Source: JBLHKE01 sp047619485 (lineage in GTDB: Bacteria > Verrucomicrobiota > Verrucomicrobiia > Verrucomicrobiales > DEV007). Taken from it: a stretch of DNA of 16,944 nt. Where the stretch lies: positions 1-16,944 of the forward strand of contig JBLHKE010000072.1 of assembly GCA_047619485.1 (NCBI GenBank), written 5' to 3'. Positions 7,431 through 14,863 of this stretch are shown in pieces (the first letter of the stretch is position 1; each line of letters starts with the position of its first letter). The position numbers were made by a program, and so were the translations under genes. Below the pieces are notes generated by a model, which was not told the origin of the DNA, did not search any database, and saw nothing but the letters and a program-made list of their open reading frames with translations.

Positions 7431-8630
7431 ATGGCCGATGCCCGAGCGATCACCCGACGCACCTTCCACCTCGATCTAGCGCGGGCGGTACCGCTCGGGA
7501 TCATCGAGACATTATTCCAGACCTTCGCGGTCCTCGTCCTAATCAAGTACTTCGAATCGGGTCAGATGACGAAGGCATCGCTCATCGCGCTGTCGAAACT
7601 CGGACTGATCGGCAGCTTCGCCATCGTGCCGCTCCTGCGATTCCTCGGCTGGCGCGTCACCTCCCTCTCAGGCGCACTCAACCTCGCCTCGACCGTGGGA
7701 ATCGCCGCAGCCGCCCTCGCCCGATCCGAGACCACCTTCATCGCCGCGCTGGTGCTCGCAGCCATCGCCTTCATGCTGCAGATCCCACTGCTGACCCACG
7801 TCTACCGTGCCAACTACCCGACCGAGCGACGCGGCCAACTGTTCGGATTCAGCGCCACCCTGCGAGGGGTCGCCGCCGCGCTCTTCGCGCTGTGGGCAGG
7901 CCGCTACCTCGAGGCCGACATCTCAAGCTACCAGCCGATGATGTGGCTATTCGTCATCTGCGGCCTGATCTCCTCTTACACCTTGTTCAACACCCCATCA
8001 CCAGCGCCACCCGCTGGCGGCGTGCGCCTGTTCGATGCCTTCGGCTGGCTCAAGCGCGATCGAATTTTCCGTAACCTCATCTGCTGCTGGTTCCTGCTCG
8101 GGCTCGCCAACCTAACTGGCGTAGCGCTGCACATCGAGTGGCTAGCCAACCCCAAGACCGGCCTCGGCTACGACGAGTTCACCGTGTCGTTCATCGGCGT
8201 CACCGTCTTCGTCACGGCCAAACTCAGCTCCACCTTCCTGTGGGCGCGCTGGTTCGACCGGATAGATTTTTTCCTGCTGCGCCTGCTGCTCAACGTCACC
8301 TTCGCGATCGCCACGCTGCTCATCTTCACCACCCACAACATCTGGGTCATCGGTTGCGGTTTCGCCATGCAGGGATTCGCCTTCGCCGGAGGCAACATCG
8401 CTTGGTCATTGTGGGTGACCAAGATCGCGCCCGAAGAACACGTCGCCGAGTACATGTCAGTGCACACCTTCACCACCGGAGTGCGCGGCGTCATCGCCCC
8501 ATTCCTCGGCTTCTGGCTCATCACCGTGACCAGCCCAGCGATCATCGGGATCGGCGCTGCCGCCATGATGCTCCTCAGCTCGATCTTTATTCTCCCCCAG
8601 GTTCGCCTCCGGTCGCGCCGCGAGAGTTGA
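7431..8630 (+). CDS. MFS transporter
   Basis: The product has 399 residues and many hydrophobic helices, consistent with 10-12 membrane segments: for example about 18-40, 49-70, 80-98, 102-122, 142-160, 169-187, 211-233, 248-270, 280-300, 303-325, 347-367 and 369-388. 'NYPTERRGQLFGFSATLRG' (128-146) is the basic cytoplasmic loop between helices 4 and 5 with the 'RG' turn seen in MFS proteins. 'IAPEEHVAEYMSVHTFTTG' (332-350) is the equivalent loop in the second half. It should move a small solute across the inner membrane; the substrate cannot be told from sequence. The ATG is 3 bases after the stop of the upstream hypothetical gene, suggesting one transcript and coupled translation. The C-terminal tail is basic (VRLRSRRES), as expected for a cytoplasmic end. 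Confidence 0.88.
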   Translation: MADARAITRRTFHLDLARAVPLGIIETLFQTFAVLVLIKYFESGQMTKASLIALSKLGLIGSFAIVPLLRFLGWRVTSLSGALNLASTVGIAAAALARSETTFIAALVLAAIAFMLQIPLLTHVYRANYPTERRGQLFGFSATLRGVAAALFALWAGRYLEADISSYQPMMWLFVICGLISSYTLFNTPSPAPPAGGVRLFDAFGWLKRDRIFRNLICCWFLLGLANLTGVALHIEWLANPKTGLGYDEFTVSFIGVTVFVTAKLSSTFLWARWFDRIDFFLLRLLLNVTFAIATLLIFTTHNIWVIGCGFAMQGFAFAGGNIAWSLWVTKIAPEEHVAEYMSVHTFTTGVRGVIAPFLGFWLITVTSPAIIGIGAAAMMLLSSIFILPQVRLRSRRES

Positions 8631-8689
8631 GCGCGGGAATCCTGCGCACAGAAACATCAAGCTCAGCAAACAACTAGGCTCTAAGGGGC

Positions 8690-8718
8690 TTGTAAGCCTC
8701 CCCGGCCTGCCCGATACT
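8690..8718 (+). promoter_or_regulatory. Candidate sigma-70 promoter for the S41 protease gene
   Basis: TTGTAA (8690-8695) and GATACT (8713-8718) match 4 of 6 bases each to the -35 and -10 consensus and have the optimal 17-bp spacing. The ATG at 8728 lies only 9 bp after the -10 box, so a transcript from here would have almost no leader, in keeping with the lack of a Shine-Dalgarno sequence. The match is by eye in a short gap, so chance is possible. Confidence 0.3.
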
Positions 8719-8727
8719 CGCCCTGAC

Positions 8728-10176
8728 ATGATCCCGAGCCCAACCCGACTCCTGAGCCTCTTTGTCGCTCTCCTACTGAGCTGCAATGCTTTTGCCCAAG
8801 CAGAGAAACCAGCGCCGATAGAACCCGTGCCTGCAGAAGAACCACAGGAGGAAAAAGAGACACCCGCCGAGCCAGAACCTGCTCCGGAAAAGGAGACCGC
8901 CGCAGCAGAGGTCGAGCCCCCCAAGAAAACCGACCCGCAAGACGACGGATACAAACAGGTCGAAATCCTCCTGCACGCCATTGAGACGATCCGGCAGAAA
9001 TATGTCGACGAGGACAAAGTTTCCTACGACCGCCTCATGGAGGCCGCCCTCGAGGGGATGTTCTCCAGCCTCGATCCGCACAGCTCCTACATGCACAGGC
9101 GCCTCTTCGAGCAGATGCAGAAGAGCCAGAGCAACAGCTACGACGGCATCGGCATCACCATCTCATTCAAGGACAACCTCCTGCGCATCGTCTCGGTCCG
9201 TGAGGACGGGCCCGCCGCACGCGCCGGCATCTTCCCCGGGGACGAGATCATCCGCATCGATAACATCCTCGCCGATCAGGTCGGCATCACCGAGGCGCTC
9301 GGCATGCTGCGCGGCAAACCTGGCCAGCCGATCAAACTCGTGGTGCGACGCTCGTCCACCAAGGAGATGCTCGAGATGGAGATCGTCCGAGAGGTCATGA
9401 AGGAGAGCACGATCAAAGACATCATGCTCCTCAAACCGAAACTCGCCGGCACCAACAAGATCGGCTACATGCGCCTGCTGCAGTTCAACCGCCCGACCGC
9501 GCGCGAGCTCGCCGACGCCCTCGACGAACTGGAGGACCGCGGCATGCAAGCCTTCGTCCTCGACCTGCGCAACAACCCCGGTGGACTCCTCAGCTCTGCG
9601 GTCGATGTCTGCGGCGAGTTCCTCCCGCCCAATACCACCGTCCTCACGACCAGGGGACGCGTCGACTCGATGAACCCGCCACCCTACCGCACCTCCGAGA
9701 AACAACGCCGCGCACGCACCTACCCGGTCGCCATCCTCATCAACCAGACCAGCGCAAGCGGTGCCGAGGTCGTCGCCGGTGCCCTACAGGATCTGAAGCG
9801 CGCGGTGATCGTCGGCGAGACCAGTTTCGGCAAAGGCAGCGTCCAGAGCATCATCCCGATGGGCATGGGGACCGGTGCCGCGATGCGTCTGACGACCGCC
9901 AAATACTACACCCCGAGCCAAAAGGTCATCCACGAAGAAGGCGTCACCCCCAACATCGAAATCACCCTAACACCAGCAGAAGAACGCGAGCTAGCCCGCT
10001 GGCGCAACCGCACCAACCTCGGCAAGGAGCAGCAGACAGAACTGGATCACTTCCGCGATCGCCAGCTCGAGCGAGCCGTCGACGCCATGAAAGGCGCCCT
10101 CGTCTACCAAAGAAAAGCCGACCAAAAAAAGCCCGCCACTCCAAAGAAAAAAATCCGCCAGCCACTAGGCAACTAG
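8728..10176 (+). CDS. S41 family C-terminal processing peptidase (CtpA type)
   Basis: The product has 482 residues. A signal peptide (1-24, ending NAFAQ) leads into a Pro/Glu-rich linker (about 25-70), so the enzyme works in the periplasm. 'YVDEDKVSY' (92-100) and 'GMFSSLDPHSSYM' (110-122) are the usual N-terminal S41 helical motifs. A PDZ domain covers about 136-218 ('YDGIGITI', 'GPAARAGIFPGDEI'). The protease core follows: 'FVLDLRNNPGGLL' (276-288), 'NQTSASGAEVVAGAL' (339-353) and 'GETSFGKGSVQ' (363-373). Ser344 and Lys369, 25 residues apart as in E. coli Prc, should form the catalytic dyad. The family trims C-termini of secreted proteins. The C-terminal tail is Lys/Pro-rich (about 461-478). 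tsaD begins 68 bp downstream on the same strand. Confidence 0.94.
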   Translation: MIPSPTRLLSLFVALLLSCNAFAQAEKPAPIEPVPAEEPQEEKETPAEPEPAPEKETAAAEVEPPKKTDPQDDGYKQVEILLHAIETIRQKYVDEDKVSYDRLMEAALEGMFSSLDPHSSYMHRRLFEQMQKSQSNSYDGIGITISFKDNLLRIVSVREDGPAARAGIFPGDEIIRIDNILADQVGITEALGMLRGKPGQPIKLVVRRSSTKEMLEMEIVREVMKESTIKDIMLLKPKLAGTNKIGYMRLLQFNRPTARELADALDELEDRGMQAFVLDLRNNPGGLLSSAVDVCGEFLPPNTTVLTTRGRVDSMNPPPYRTSEKQRRARTYPVAILINQTSASGAEVVAGALQDLKRAVIVGETSFGKGSVQSIIPMGMGTGAAMRLTTAKYYTPSQKVIHEEGVTPNIEITLTPAEERELARWRNRTNLGKEQQTELDHFRDRQLERAVDAMKGALVYQRKADQKKPATPKKKIRQPLGN

Positions 10177-10224
10177 AGAAGCGACTCAAACTAAGAGCTT
10201 GTCAGTAAATAACCCCTAAGAAGA

Positions 10225-10240
10225 AATCTGCGGTTAAAAA
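10225..10240 (+). repeat. Short dispersed repeat AATCTGCGGTTAAAAA, copy 1
   Basis: AATCTGCGGTTAAAAA occurs here, 4 bp upstream of the tsaD start codon, and again identically at 12968-12983 downstream of holA. A 16-base exact match within 3 kb in two intergenic gaps is unlikely by chance. It has no obvious palindrome. The function is unknown. Confidence 0.5.
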
Positions 10241-10244
10241 TCCA

Positions 10245-11336
10245 GTGCCAACCATCCTAGCCATCGAATCCTCCTGCGACGAGACCGCCGTCGCCATCCT
10301 GGGAAAACTTTCAACATCCAACGCTCAACTCCCAACGTTCAAGTCCGATCAGTTGGAGGTTGAAAGTTCGACCTTGAAAGTTGAAAGTTTTCCGACCCTC
10401 CTCGCCAACCAGATCTCCACCCAGATCGACCTCCACCAGCCATACGGCGGCGTGGTTCCCGAGCTAGCCTCGCGCAACCACCTCACCACCCTGCGCCCGC
10501 TGATCCTCGCCGCGCTCGACGAAGCCGGACTAACACTCCCACAAATCGACGCCTTCGCCGCCACCGCCGGCCCCGGCCTCGCCAGCTCCCTCCTCATGGG
10601 CAACACCGCAGCCAAAGCGCTCGCCCTCGCCAACCGCAAACCCTTCATCGCCGTCAACCACATGGAGGGACACCTGCTCTCCCCCTTCCTCGGCAACCCC
10701 GATGGCATCCGCCCCAGCGTCGCCCTCATCGTCAGCGGTGGCCACACCATGCTCGTCCACCTGCGCGCCTTCGGCGACTACAAGCTACTCGGCCGCACCC
10801 GGGATGACGCAGCCGGCGAGGCCTTCGACAAGGTCGCCAAGATGTTATCACTCCCCTACCCCGGCGGACCCAACATCGAGAAGGCCGCCCGCGGAGGCAA
10901 CCCGAGCGCCTACGATTTCCCCCGCAGCATGCTCAAAAGCGGCGACCTCGCGTTCAGCTTCAGCGGACTCAAAACCGCCGTGCTCTACACCCTGCAAAAA
11001 ATCCCAGCCGAAGAAATCCAGCCCGAACTCCCCAATCTCTGCGCCAGCTTCCAGCAGGCGGTGGTCGACGTCCTAGTCAAGAAGACCATCAAGGCCGCCA
11101 GGCAGGTGAACGAAAAACTGGTCACGCTCAGCGGTGGCGTCAGTAGCAACCAACACCTGCGCGGCACCATGCAAAGCGCCTGCGAGGAAGCCGGCCTGCA
11201 ACTAGCCATCGCCGAAGGCGAACACTGCACCGACAACGCCGCCATGATCGCCCAAGTCGCCCTAGAAAAACTCGCCCGCGACCAGACCGACCCGCTCAGC
11301 GCCGACGTCGATCCGAACATGGCGCTAGCCGAGTAA
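10245..11336 (+). CDS. tsaD: tRNA t6A37 threonylcarbamoyltransferase TsaD
   Basis: The product has 363 residues. TsaD transfers the threonylcarbamoyl group from its adenylate to A37 of ANN-decoding tRNAs, working with TsaB and TsaE. The ASKHA-fold motifs are clear: 'AIESSCDETAVAIL' (6-19), 'YGGVVPELASRNH' (67-79), 'TAGPGLASSLLMG' (107-119), the metal-binding 'NHMEGH' (138-143, His139 and His143), 'SGGHT' (164-168), 'LSGGVSSNQHLR' (295-306) and 'CTDNAAMIA' (328-336, Asp330 the third metal ligand). The start is GTG at 10245; no in-frame ATG exists before residue 119. An odd feature is about 27 extra residues between 'AIL' and 'LLANQIS', where E. coli TsaD has six. They are encoded by a palindromic repeat (10302-10393) and stay in frame. 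The rest of the protein is intact, so it should be functional. Confidence 0.95.
   Translation: MPTILAIESSCDETAVAILGKLSTSNAQLPTFKSDQLEVESSTLKVESFPTLLANQISTQIDLHQPYGGVVPELASRNHLTTLRPLILAALDEAGLTLPQIDAFAATAGPGLASSLLMGNTAAKALALANRKPFIAVNHMEGHLLSPFLGNPDGIRPSVALIVSGGHTMLVHLRAFGDYKLLGRTRDDAAGEAFDKVAKMLSLPYPGGPNIEKAARGGNPSAYDFPRSMLKSGDLAFSFSGLKTAVLYTLQKIPAEEIQPELPNLCASFQQAVVDVLVKKTIKAARQVNEKLVTLSGGVSSNQHLRGTMQSACEEAGLQLAIAEGEHCTDNAAMIAQVALEKLARDQTDPLSADVDPNMALAE
10302..10393. repeat. Palindromic repeat inserted in frame within tsaD
   Basis: GGAAAACTTTCAAC (10302-10315) is the exact reverse complement of GTTGAAAGTTTTCC (10380-10393). The 64 bases between are A/C-rich on the left (CCAACGCTCAACTCCCAAC) and G/T-rich on the right (AGTTGGAGGTTGAAAG), so imperfect pairing continues inwards. 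The repeat encodes TsaD residues 20-50, a Ser/Thr/Lys/Glu-rich stretch with no counterpart in E. coli TsaD. Composition differs sharply from the surrounding C/G-ending codons, which supports insertion of a repeat rather than natural drift. Confidence 0.75.
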
Positions 11337-11394
11337 ACTGCGGCGCATCAAGTTTTGTGGACAATGGGGTTCCCGTCCCTGACCAAGGAGCTCA

Positions 11395-11437
11395 GGGCGT
11401 CTCGCCAATAGTGTTCTGGTGACGGGGCGAGACGCCC
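11395..11437. terminator. Hairpin between convergent tsaD and the pseudouridine synthase gene
   Basis: GGGCGTCTCGCC (11395-11406) pairs perfectly with GGCGAGACGCCC (11426-11437), a 12-bp GC-rich stem with a 19-base loop. It lies between two convergent stop codons (11336 and 11441), the place for a bidirectional terminator. There is no T-tract on either side, so it may instead be a repeat element or act as an mRNA 3'-end stabiliser. Confidence 0.45.
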
Positions 11438-11440
11438 GGC

Positions 11441-12124
11441 TCAGACCTCATCCTCGCGCAGTTCTCGCCACTCCCCTTGCGCCAATCCCGGATCCAAAAC
11501 AATTTCCCCCACCCGCTCGCGGTGCAGCGAAACGACGCGGTTGCCGACGGCGTGGAACATCCGCTTCACCTGGTGGTACTTCCCCTCATAGATCGTCAGA
11601 CGCGCCTTTTGCGCGCCAAGGATCTCCAACTCTGACGCGCCGGTCGTGATGTCCTCGTAGCCAAAGTAGATGCCGCGCGAAAATTGCTCCGCCGTCTCTG
11701 GGGCGATCGGTTCAGCGGTCTCTACCAGGTAGGCTTTGCCATGCTCCATCTCCGGAAGAGTTAAGGCCTGCGACCAGTTGCCGTCGTTCGTCAGCAACAG
11801 CAGACCGGTGCTCGCGCGATCGAGGCGGCCGGCGATGTGCAAGTCCTCACCTTCAAAGGCATCCCCGAGCAACTCCATCACCGTTGGATGCTCATCGTCG
11901 ACGGTCGCACTAAGGTAGCCGGCCGACTTGTTCAACATCACATAGATCGCTCGCCGGTCTTGTAGCACTTTCCCATCGAGCGCCAGGCGATCAAACTCCG
12001 AGACGTCCGCACGACCGTTCAGTATCACCTTGCCGTTCACCTCCACCGTGCCCTTGGCGAGAATACCACGCACCTCACGCCGCCCCTTACCACAAATTCT
12101 GCCGAGCAGTCGATCCAATCTCAT
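11441..12124 (-). CDS. Pseudouridine synthase, RsuA family
   Basis: The product has 227 residues, close to the 231 of E. coli RsuA, which makes pseudouridine 516 in 16S rRNA. An S4 RNA-binding domain covers about 1-50 ('MRLDRLLGRI', 'GTVEVNGKVI'). The catalytic domain has 'YVMLNKSAGYLSAT' (61-74), 'GRLDRASTGLLLLTNDG' (99-115) with the catalytic Asp102, and 'EGKYHQVKRMFHAVG' (180-194). The 'L.P...H.K.Y.V' segment (123-134) fits the RsuA/RluB/E/F group; assignment to RsuA rather than RluB/RluE rests on length and the short N-terminus. Its ATG overlaps the stop of the upstream protease gene (ATGA), so the two are translationally coupled and probably in one operon with holA. Confidence 0.88.
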   Translation of the reverse strand: MRLDRLLGRICGKGRREVRGILAKGTVEVNGKVILNGRADVSEFDRLALDGKVLQDRRAIYVMLNKSAGYLSATVDDEHPTVMELLGDAFEGEDLHIAGRLDRASTGLLLLTNDGNWSQALTLPEMEHGKAYLVETAEPIAPETAEQFSRGIYFGYEDITTGASELEILGAQKARLTIYEGKYHQVKRMFHAVGNRVVSLHRERVGEIVLDPGLAQGEWRELREDEV

Positions 12125-12918
12125 TTCGCCTCCTCCTCTTTGCTCAGCGTAGCCTTCTGCACCACCTCGCGGATCGCCAAGGCCTGCACTACACTCGACA
12201 GCCCCAGTGGGTGATTGATCGTCTGGCTCCCGGTGAACGTCTCCAACATCTCAGTATGGCGAAATTGCGCGATCACCAATCCCAGCACCAGCGGCATCTC
12301 GTCCCCTTCGCCGGCTTGCCTGATGAAGACCGGGCCACCGCTGTCTCCCTCAAAAGTGGTGAAGTCGACCATCATGAGCGAGTTCTCCGCCATCGGCAGC
12401 ACCGGAAAACTCGCCACCCCACCACGGCGTGCGATCGGAAAGCCAGCGCCGTTCGCCTCGACGCGCGTCGGGTAGGAGAGCACCAACACATCGGTACCCA
12501 CCGTGTAGCCGCTGGCGCGTGCGACCTCATCGCTTGCCAACACGGATAGCGGTAGCGCTTGCACACCAGAATCTTCCGGCAAGTCCAGCTCCAGCACCGC
12601 GACATCGTGATCCAGGTGTTTCACCCAGAGTGGTTTCTCACCATCACGCACCGCGATTCCCAACTCCTTGCGCTCGTATCCGCCATCTTTCTTTTTCCGC
12701 GAAACGAGGACCGCCTTGTCGCCCTTCATCTTTTCGAACACGTGCGCCGCGCTCACCAAAAATTGCCGACCACCCTCAACTTCCAACACGAACCCCGTCG
12801 CCGTCGACTTCTCATTGAAGATCTTAAAGGTCGCCAGCACCATCTTCTCCGCGTAGCTCTGCGAAAAAGCACTACCACCAAAAAATAAAGTAAGGATCAG
12901 ACACATGCAATATTTCAT
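12121..12918 (-). CDS. Secreted trypsin-like serine protease
   Basis: The product has 265 residues with a signal peptide of about 20 residues (LILTLFFGGSAFSQ). The trypsin/DegP-type triad is visible: His59 in 'SAAHVF', Asp105 in 'LDHDVAVLEL' and Ser193 in 'EGDSGGPVF'. No PDZ domain follows, so it is a minimal single-domain chymotrypsin-fold protease, probably periplasmic. The substrate is unknown. Before the catalytic His, 'GFVLEVEGGRQFLV' (42-55) is the expected beta-hairpin. The C-terminus is charged (KEEEAK). Its stop overlaps the start of the rRNA pseudouridine synthase, an unexpected functional pairing. No Shine-Dalgarno sequence is visible at the ATG. Confidence 0.88.
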   Translation of the reverse strand: MKYCMCLILTLFFGGSAFSQSYAEKMVLATFKIFNEKSTATGFVLEVEGGRQFLVSAAHVFEKMKGDKAVLVSRKKKDGGYERKELGIAVRDGEKPLWVKHLDHDVAVLELDLPEDSGVQALPLSVLASDEVARASGYTVGTDVLVLSYPTRVEANGAGFPIARRGGVASFPVLPMAENSLMMVDFTTFEGDSGGPVFIRQAGEGDEMPLVLGLVIAQFRHTEMLETFTGSQTINHPLGLSSVVQALAIREVVQKATLSKEEEAK

Positions 12919-12967
12919 GCTTTAAGCAAGGCACGTTTCAGCCCGCAACCAAAGAAAAAATCTGCGT

Positions 12968-12983
12968 AATCTGCGGTTAAAAA
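12968..12983 (+). repeat. Short dispersed repeat AATCTGCGGTTAAAAA, copy 2
   Basis: This is identical to 10225-10240. A partial copy (AATCTGCG, 12959-12966) directly precedes it, giving 'AATCTGCGTAATCTGCGG'. It sits in the 74-bp gap between holA and the secreted protease gene. Confidence 0.5.
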
Positions 12984-12992
12984 CTCAGCAAC

Positions 12993-14141
12993 CTAAGCAG
13001 CCGACACCTTCCGTTTAGTCAACAATCGCACCACCAACCGCGTCAGCACCAACTTGTGATCCAAGCCCGAGGTCACCAGAGATTTATTCGCCGCCAAGCA
13101 CTCCGCAAGCCCATCTTTCAGCTCCCCGATCGAATAGGCACGAGTCTCGTCCGCTGCTAAAAATAGCGGGTAACAGCTGATCCCGCCATCCTTCTTGCGC
13201 GACAGGTGCGCCGTCTCAGCCCCCGGTAACTGGTTGATCGCCCCCTCGAAATTCCGGTAGTTCCCACCAGGCAACCGGAACCGCGCGATCAGATCTTTCG
13301 CGTTGAGAAGACTGCGCACCTTCGGCACCACCGCCGCCAACAGGATCCCGATCGCACTCTCACCCTGCCCCATCAGCTGGTCGATCATCTCCAGCGCGTA
13401 ATGCAGGTCACGTTTGCCGATCGCATTGCCCAGCTCGAACACGATGCCCTCGCGGCTCTGCGACACGAGTTGCTTCACATCCACCACCTCGACGCGACGC
13501 CGTTCCTTACCCAAAAACAAATCCAACTTGATCAGCTCGCCCTCGATCTGCCGGGTCGCCTCTCCCGACAGCATGACGAACAGCTCGAGCGCCTCGCGAT
13601 CGAACTCCAGACCAAGCTCACGGCCACGTGATTCCACCATGCGCATCACCTGCTGCTCCCAGCCCTGCTTGCTGGTGTCGAGCATGTCGTGCACCTCGAC
13701 GTTGGCCACTTTCACCAGCCGCTTGTAGAAACGCCGAACCTTGTAGATCTCGGTCGCACTGAGGATGAACTTCACGCCATCAGGCACCCCCTCCTCTAAC
13801 ACATCACCAAGTCCTTCGAGCGCGTCCAAGGTCGCCGCCGACTTGCCGGTGACGCTGTCGCCGAGGAAGTTCGCGCTCTTCAACCACACGACCTTCTCAC
13901 CACCGAAGAACGGCATCGTCTGCAAAGCTTGCACCGTCAGGTTGATGATCTGTGCTGCGTGCGCCGAGTTATCCGACACCCCATCGATCACGTCGTTGCC
14001 AAAATCTCCCGCATCCGGCGCACTGAGCTTGTTGCACAATTTCAGCGCCTCCTCTTTCACCAAGGCCTCATCATTGCCCAGCACCGCGAACAGATTCGGG
14101 GCGGCCTTGCTTTTCGTAGCTGCTTTTTTCTTGATAGCCAT
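12993..14141 (-). CDS. holA: DNA polymerase III delta subunit
   Basis: The product has 382 residues. Delta is the clamp-loader subunit that opens the beta clamp. The N-terminal domain has 'NLFAVLGNDEALVKEEALKL' (16-35), the family's opening strand and helix. 'QTMPFFGGEKVVWLKSANFL' (74-93) matches the conserved '(S/P)LF...R.V.L' segment with the clamp-contacting Met-Pro-Phe-Phe. 'VKFILSAT' (123-130), 'LSGEATRQIEGELIKL' (191-206) and 'VFELGNAIGKRD' (234-245) follow the HolA pattern through the lid and collar domains. An ATG at 14141 (MAIKKKAATK) was chosen over one 39 bp upstream because the extra residues (MRGDDVRDHSS) look unlike a protein start, but the upstream codon cannot be excluded. The Lys/Ala-rich N-terminus is an extension. 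It is divergent from the lipoprotein gene (73 bp gap). Confidence 0.87.
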   Translation of the reverse strand: MAIKKKAATKSKAAPNLFAVLGNDEALVKEEALKLCNKLSAPDAGDFGNDVIDGVSDNSAHAAQIINLTVQALQTMPFFGGEKVVWLKSANFLGDSVTGKSAATLDALEGLGDVLEEGVPDGVKFILSATEIYKVRRFYKRLVKVANVEVHDMLDTSKQGWEQQVMRMVESRGRELGLEFDREALELFVMLSGEATRQIEGELIKLDLFLGKERRRVEVVDVKQLVSQSREGIVFELGNAIGKRDLHYALEMIDQLMGQGESAIGILLAAVVPKVRSLLNAKDLIARFRLPGGNYRNFEGAINQLPGAETAHLSRKKDGGISCYPLFLAADETRAYSIGELKDGLAECLAANKSLVTSGLDHKLVLTRLVVRLLTKRKVSAA

Positions 14142-14214
14142 CAGGGATGAGGAGTGATCTCGCACATCATCGCCACGCAAGGCTGCTTGAAAAGCACAAA
14201 TTCAGAGCCACTCT

Positions 14215-14715
14215 ATGCGCGTGACCTACCTACCCCTCATCATCCTGCTTTCAGCGGCATTCCTCGCCAGCGCCTGCGATAAAAAATCGCCTGAAAAATC
14301 GCCTGCAACGGGCGGAAGCAGCGAAGAGCAACGTATCCCCGAAAACCTGGCAGAGATCGGCACCACCGTGGCCGCCCTCGTCGAGACCTGGAGCCTCACC
14401 CTCAGTCAGGTCCAGACCGAGGACGACGTCGCCGCCGCCAAGGAACGCCTCGGCCTCATCGCCAGCCAGTTCGACGCGCTCGCCGCACGCGCAAAGGAAC
14501 TCCCTCCGGTCAGCGACGCGGGCCTCAAGGCCGTCGATCGCGAGACCGATGCCCTCATTGGAAAGGTCGCCGGCGGCCTCGAAATCGAGAGGCGCCGCAT
14601 CTTCCTTCTGCCCGACACGATCAAGGCCGAAGTCATGCCGGCGCACGAGAATCTATTGAAAAAATTCCGCGCCACCAGCCGCGCTATCCAGGCCAGTTCG
14701 CGGAATTCGAGATGA
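14215..14715 (+). CDS. Small predicted lipoprotein of unknown function
   Basis: The product has 166 residues. A type II signal peptide ends in a lipobox LASAC, with Cys21 as the lipidated residue; Asp follows at +2, which in E. coli would favour the inner membrane. After a short polar linker (KKSPEKSPATGG) the rest is predicted to be alpha-helical and acidic, with heptad-like spacing (about 43-160), suggesting a helical bundle or coiled coil. No catalytic motif is visible, and I do not recognise a named family. The linker contains a 12-base tandem duplication. It is divergently transcribed from holA with 73 bp between starts. Codon use (GCC, CTC, GAC rich) matches the neighbours, so it looks like a genuine gene. 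Confidence 0.72.
   Translation: MRVTYLPLIILLSAAFLASACDKKSPEKSPATGGSSEEQRIPENLAEIGTTVAALVETWSLTLSQVQTEDDVAAAKERLGLIASQFDALAARAKELPPVSDAGLKAVDRETDALIGKVAGGLEIERRRIFLLPDTIKAEVMPAHENLLKKFRATSRAIQASSRNSR
14282..14305 (+). repeat. 12-bp tandem duplication in the lipoprotein linker
   Basis: AAAAATCGCCTG occurs twice head to tail, covering the codons for KSP-EKSP just after the lipidated cysteine. Its length is a multiple of three, so changes in copy number would lengthen or shorten the linker without a frameshift. Confidence 0.6.
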
Positions 14716-14863
14716 TGAGGGCACGCCCGCGCTGCGAGACCTAGATCCTCCAAGCCTACGAGCCTGTAACTGCGATAACGTAAACTCCGAACTAACACTA
14801 TTCAAAAACACCCCAATCCTTGATCCGCTCAAAGACATGAACCGCGCTAGCTACGAAAAACTC

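Noticed and set aside
8681..8705. Imperfect GC-rich hairpin (GGGGCTTGTAAGCCTCCCC) after the MFS gene as a terminator.
   Set aside because: The stem needs a bulge and has almost no loop, with no T-tract; it also overlaps the candidate promoter of the next gene.
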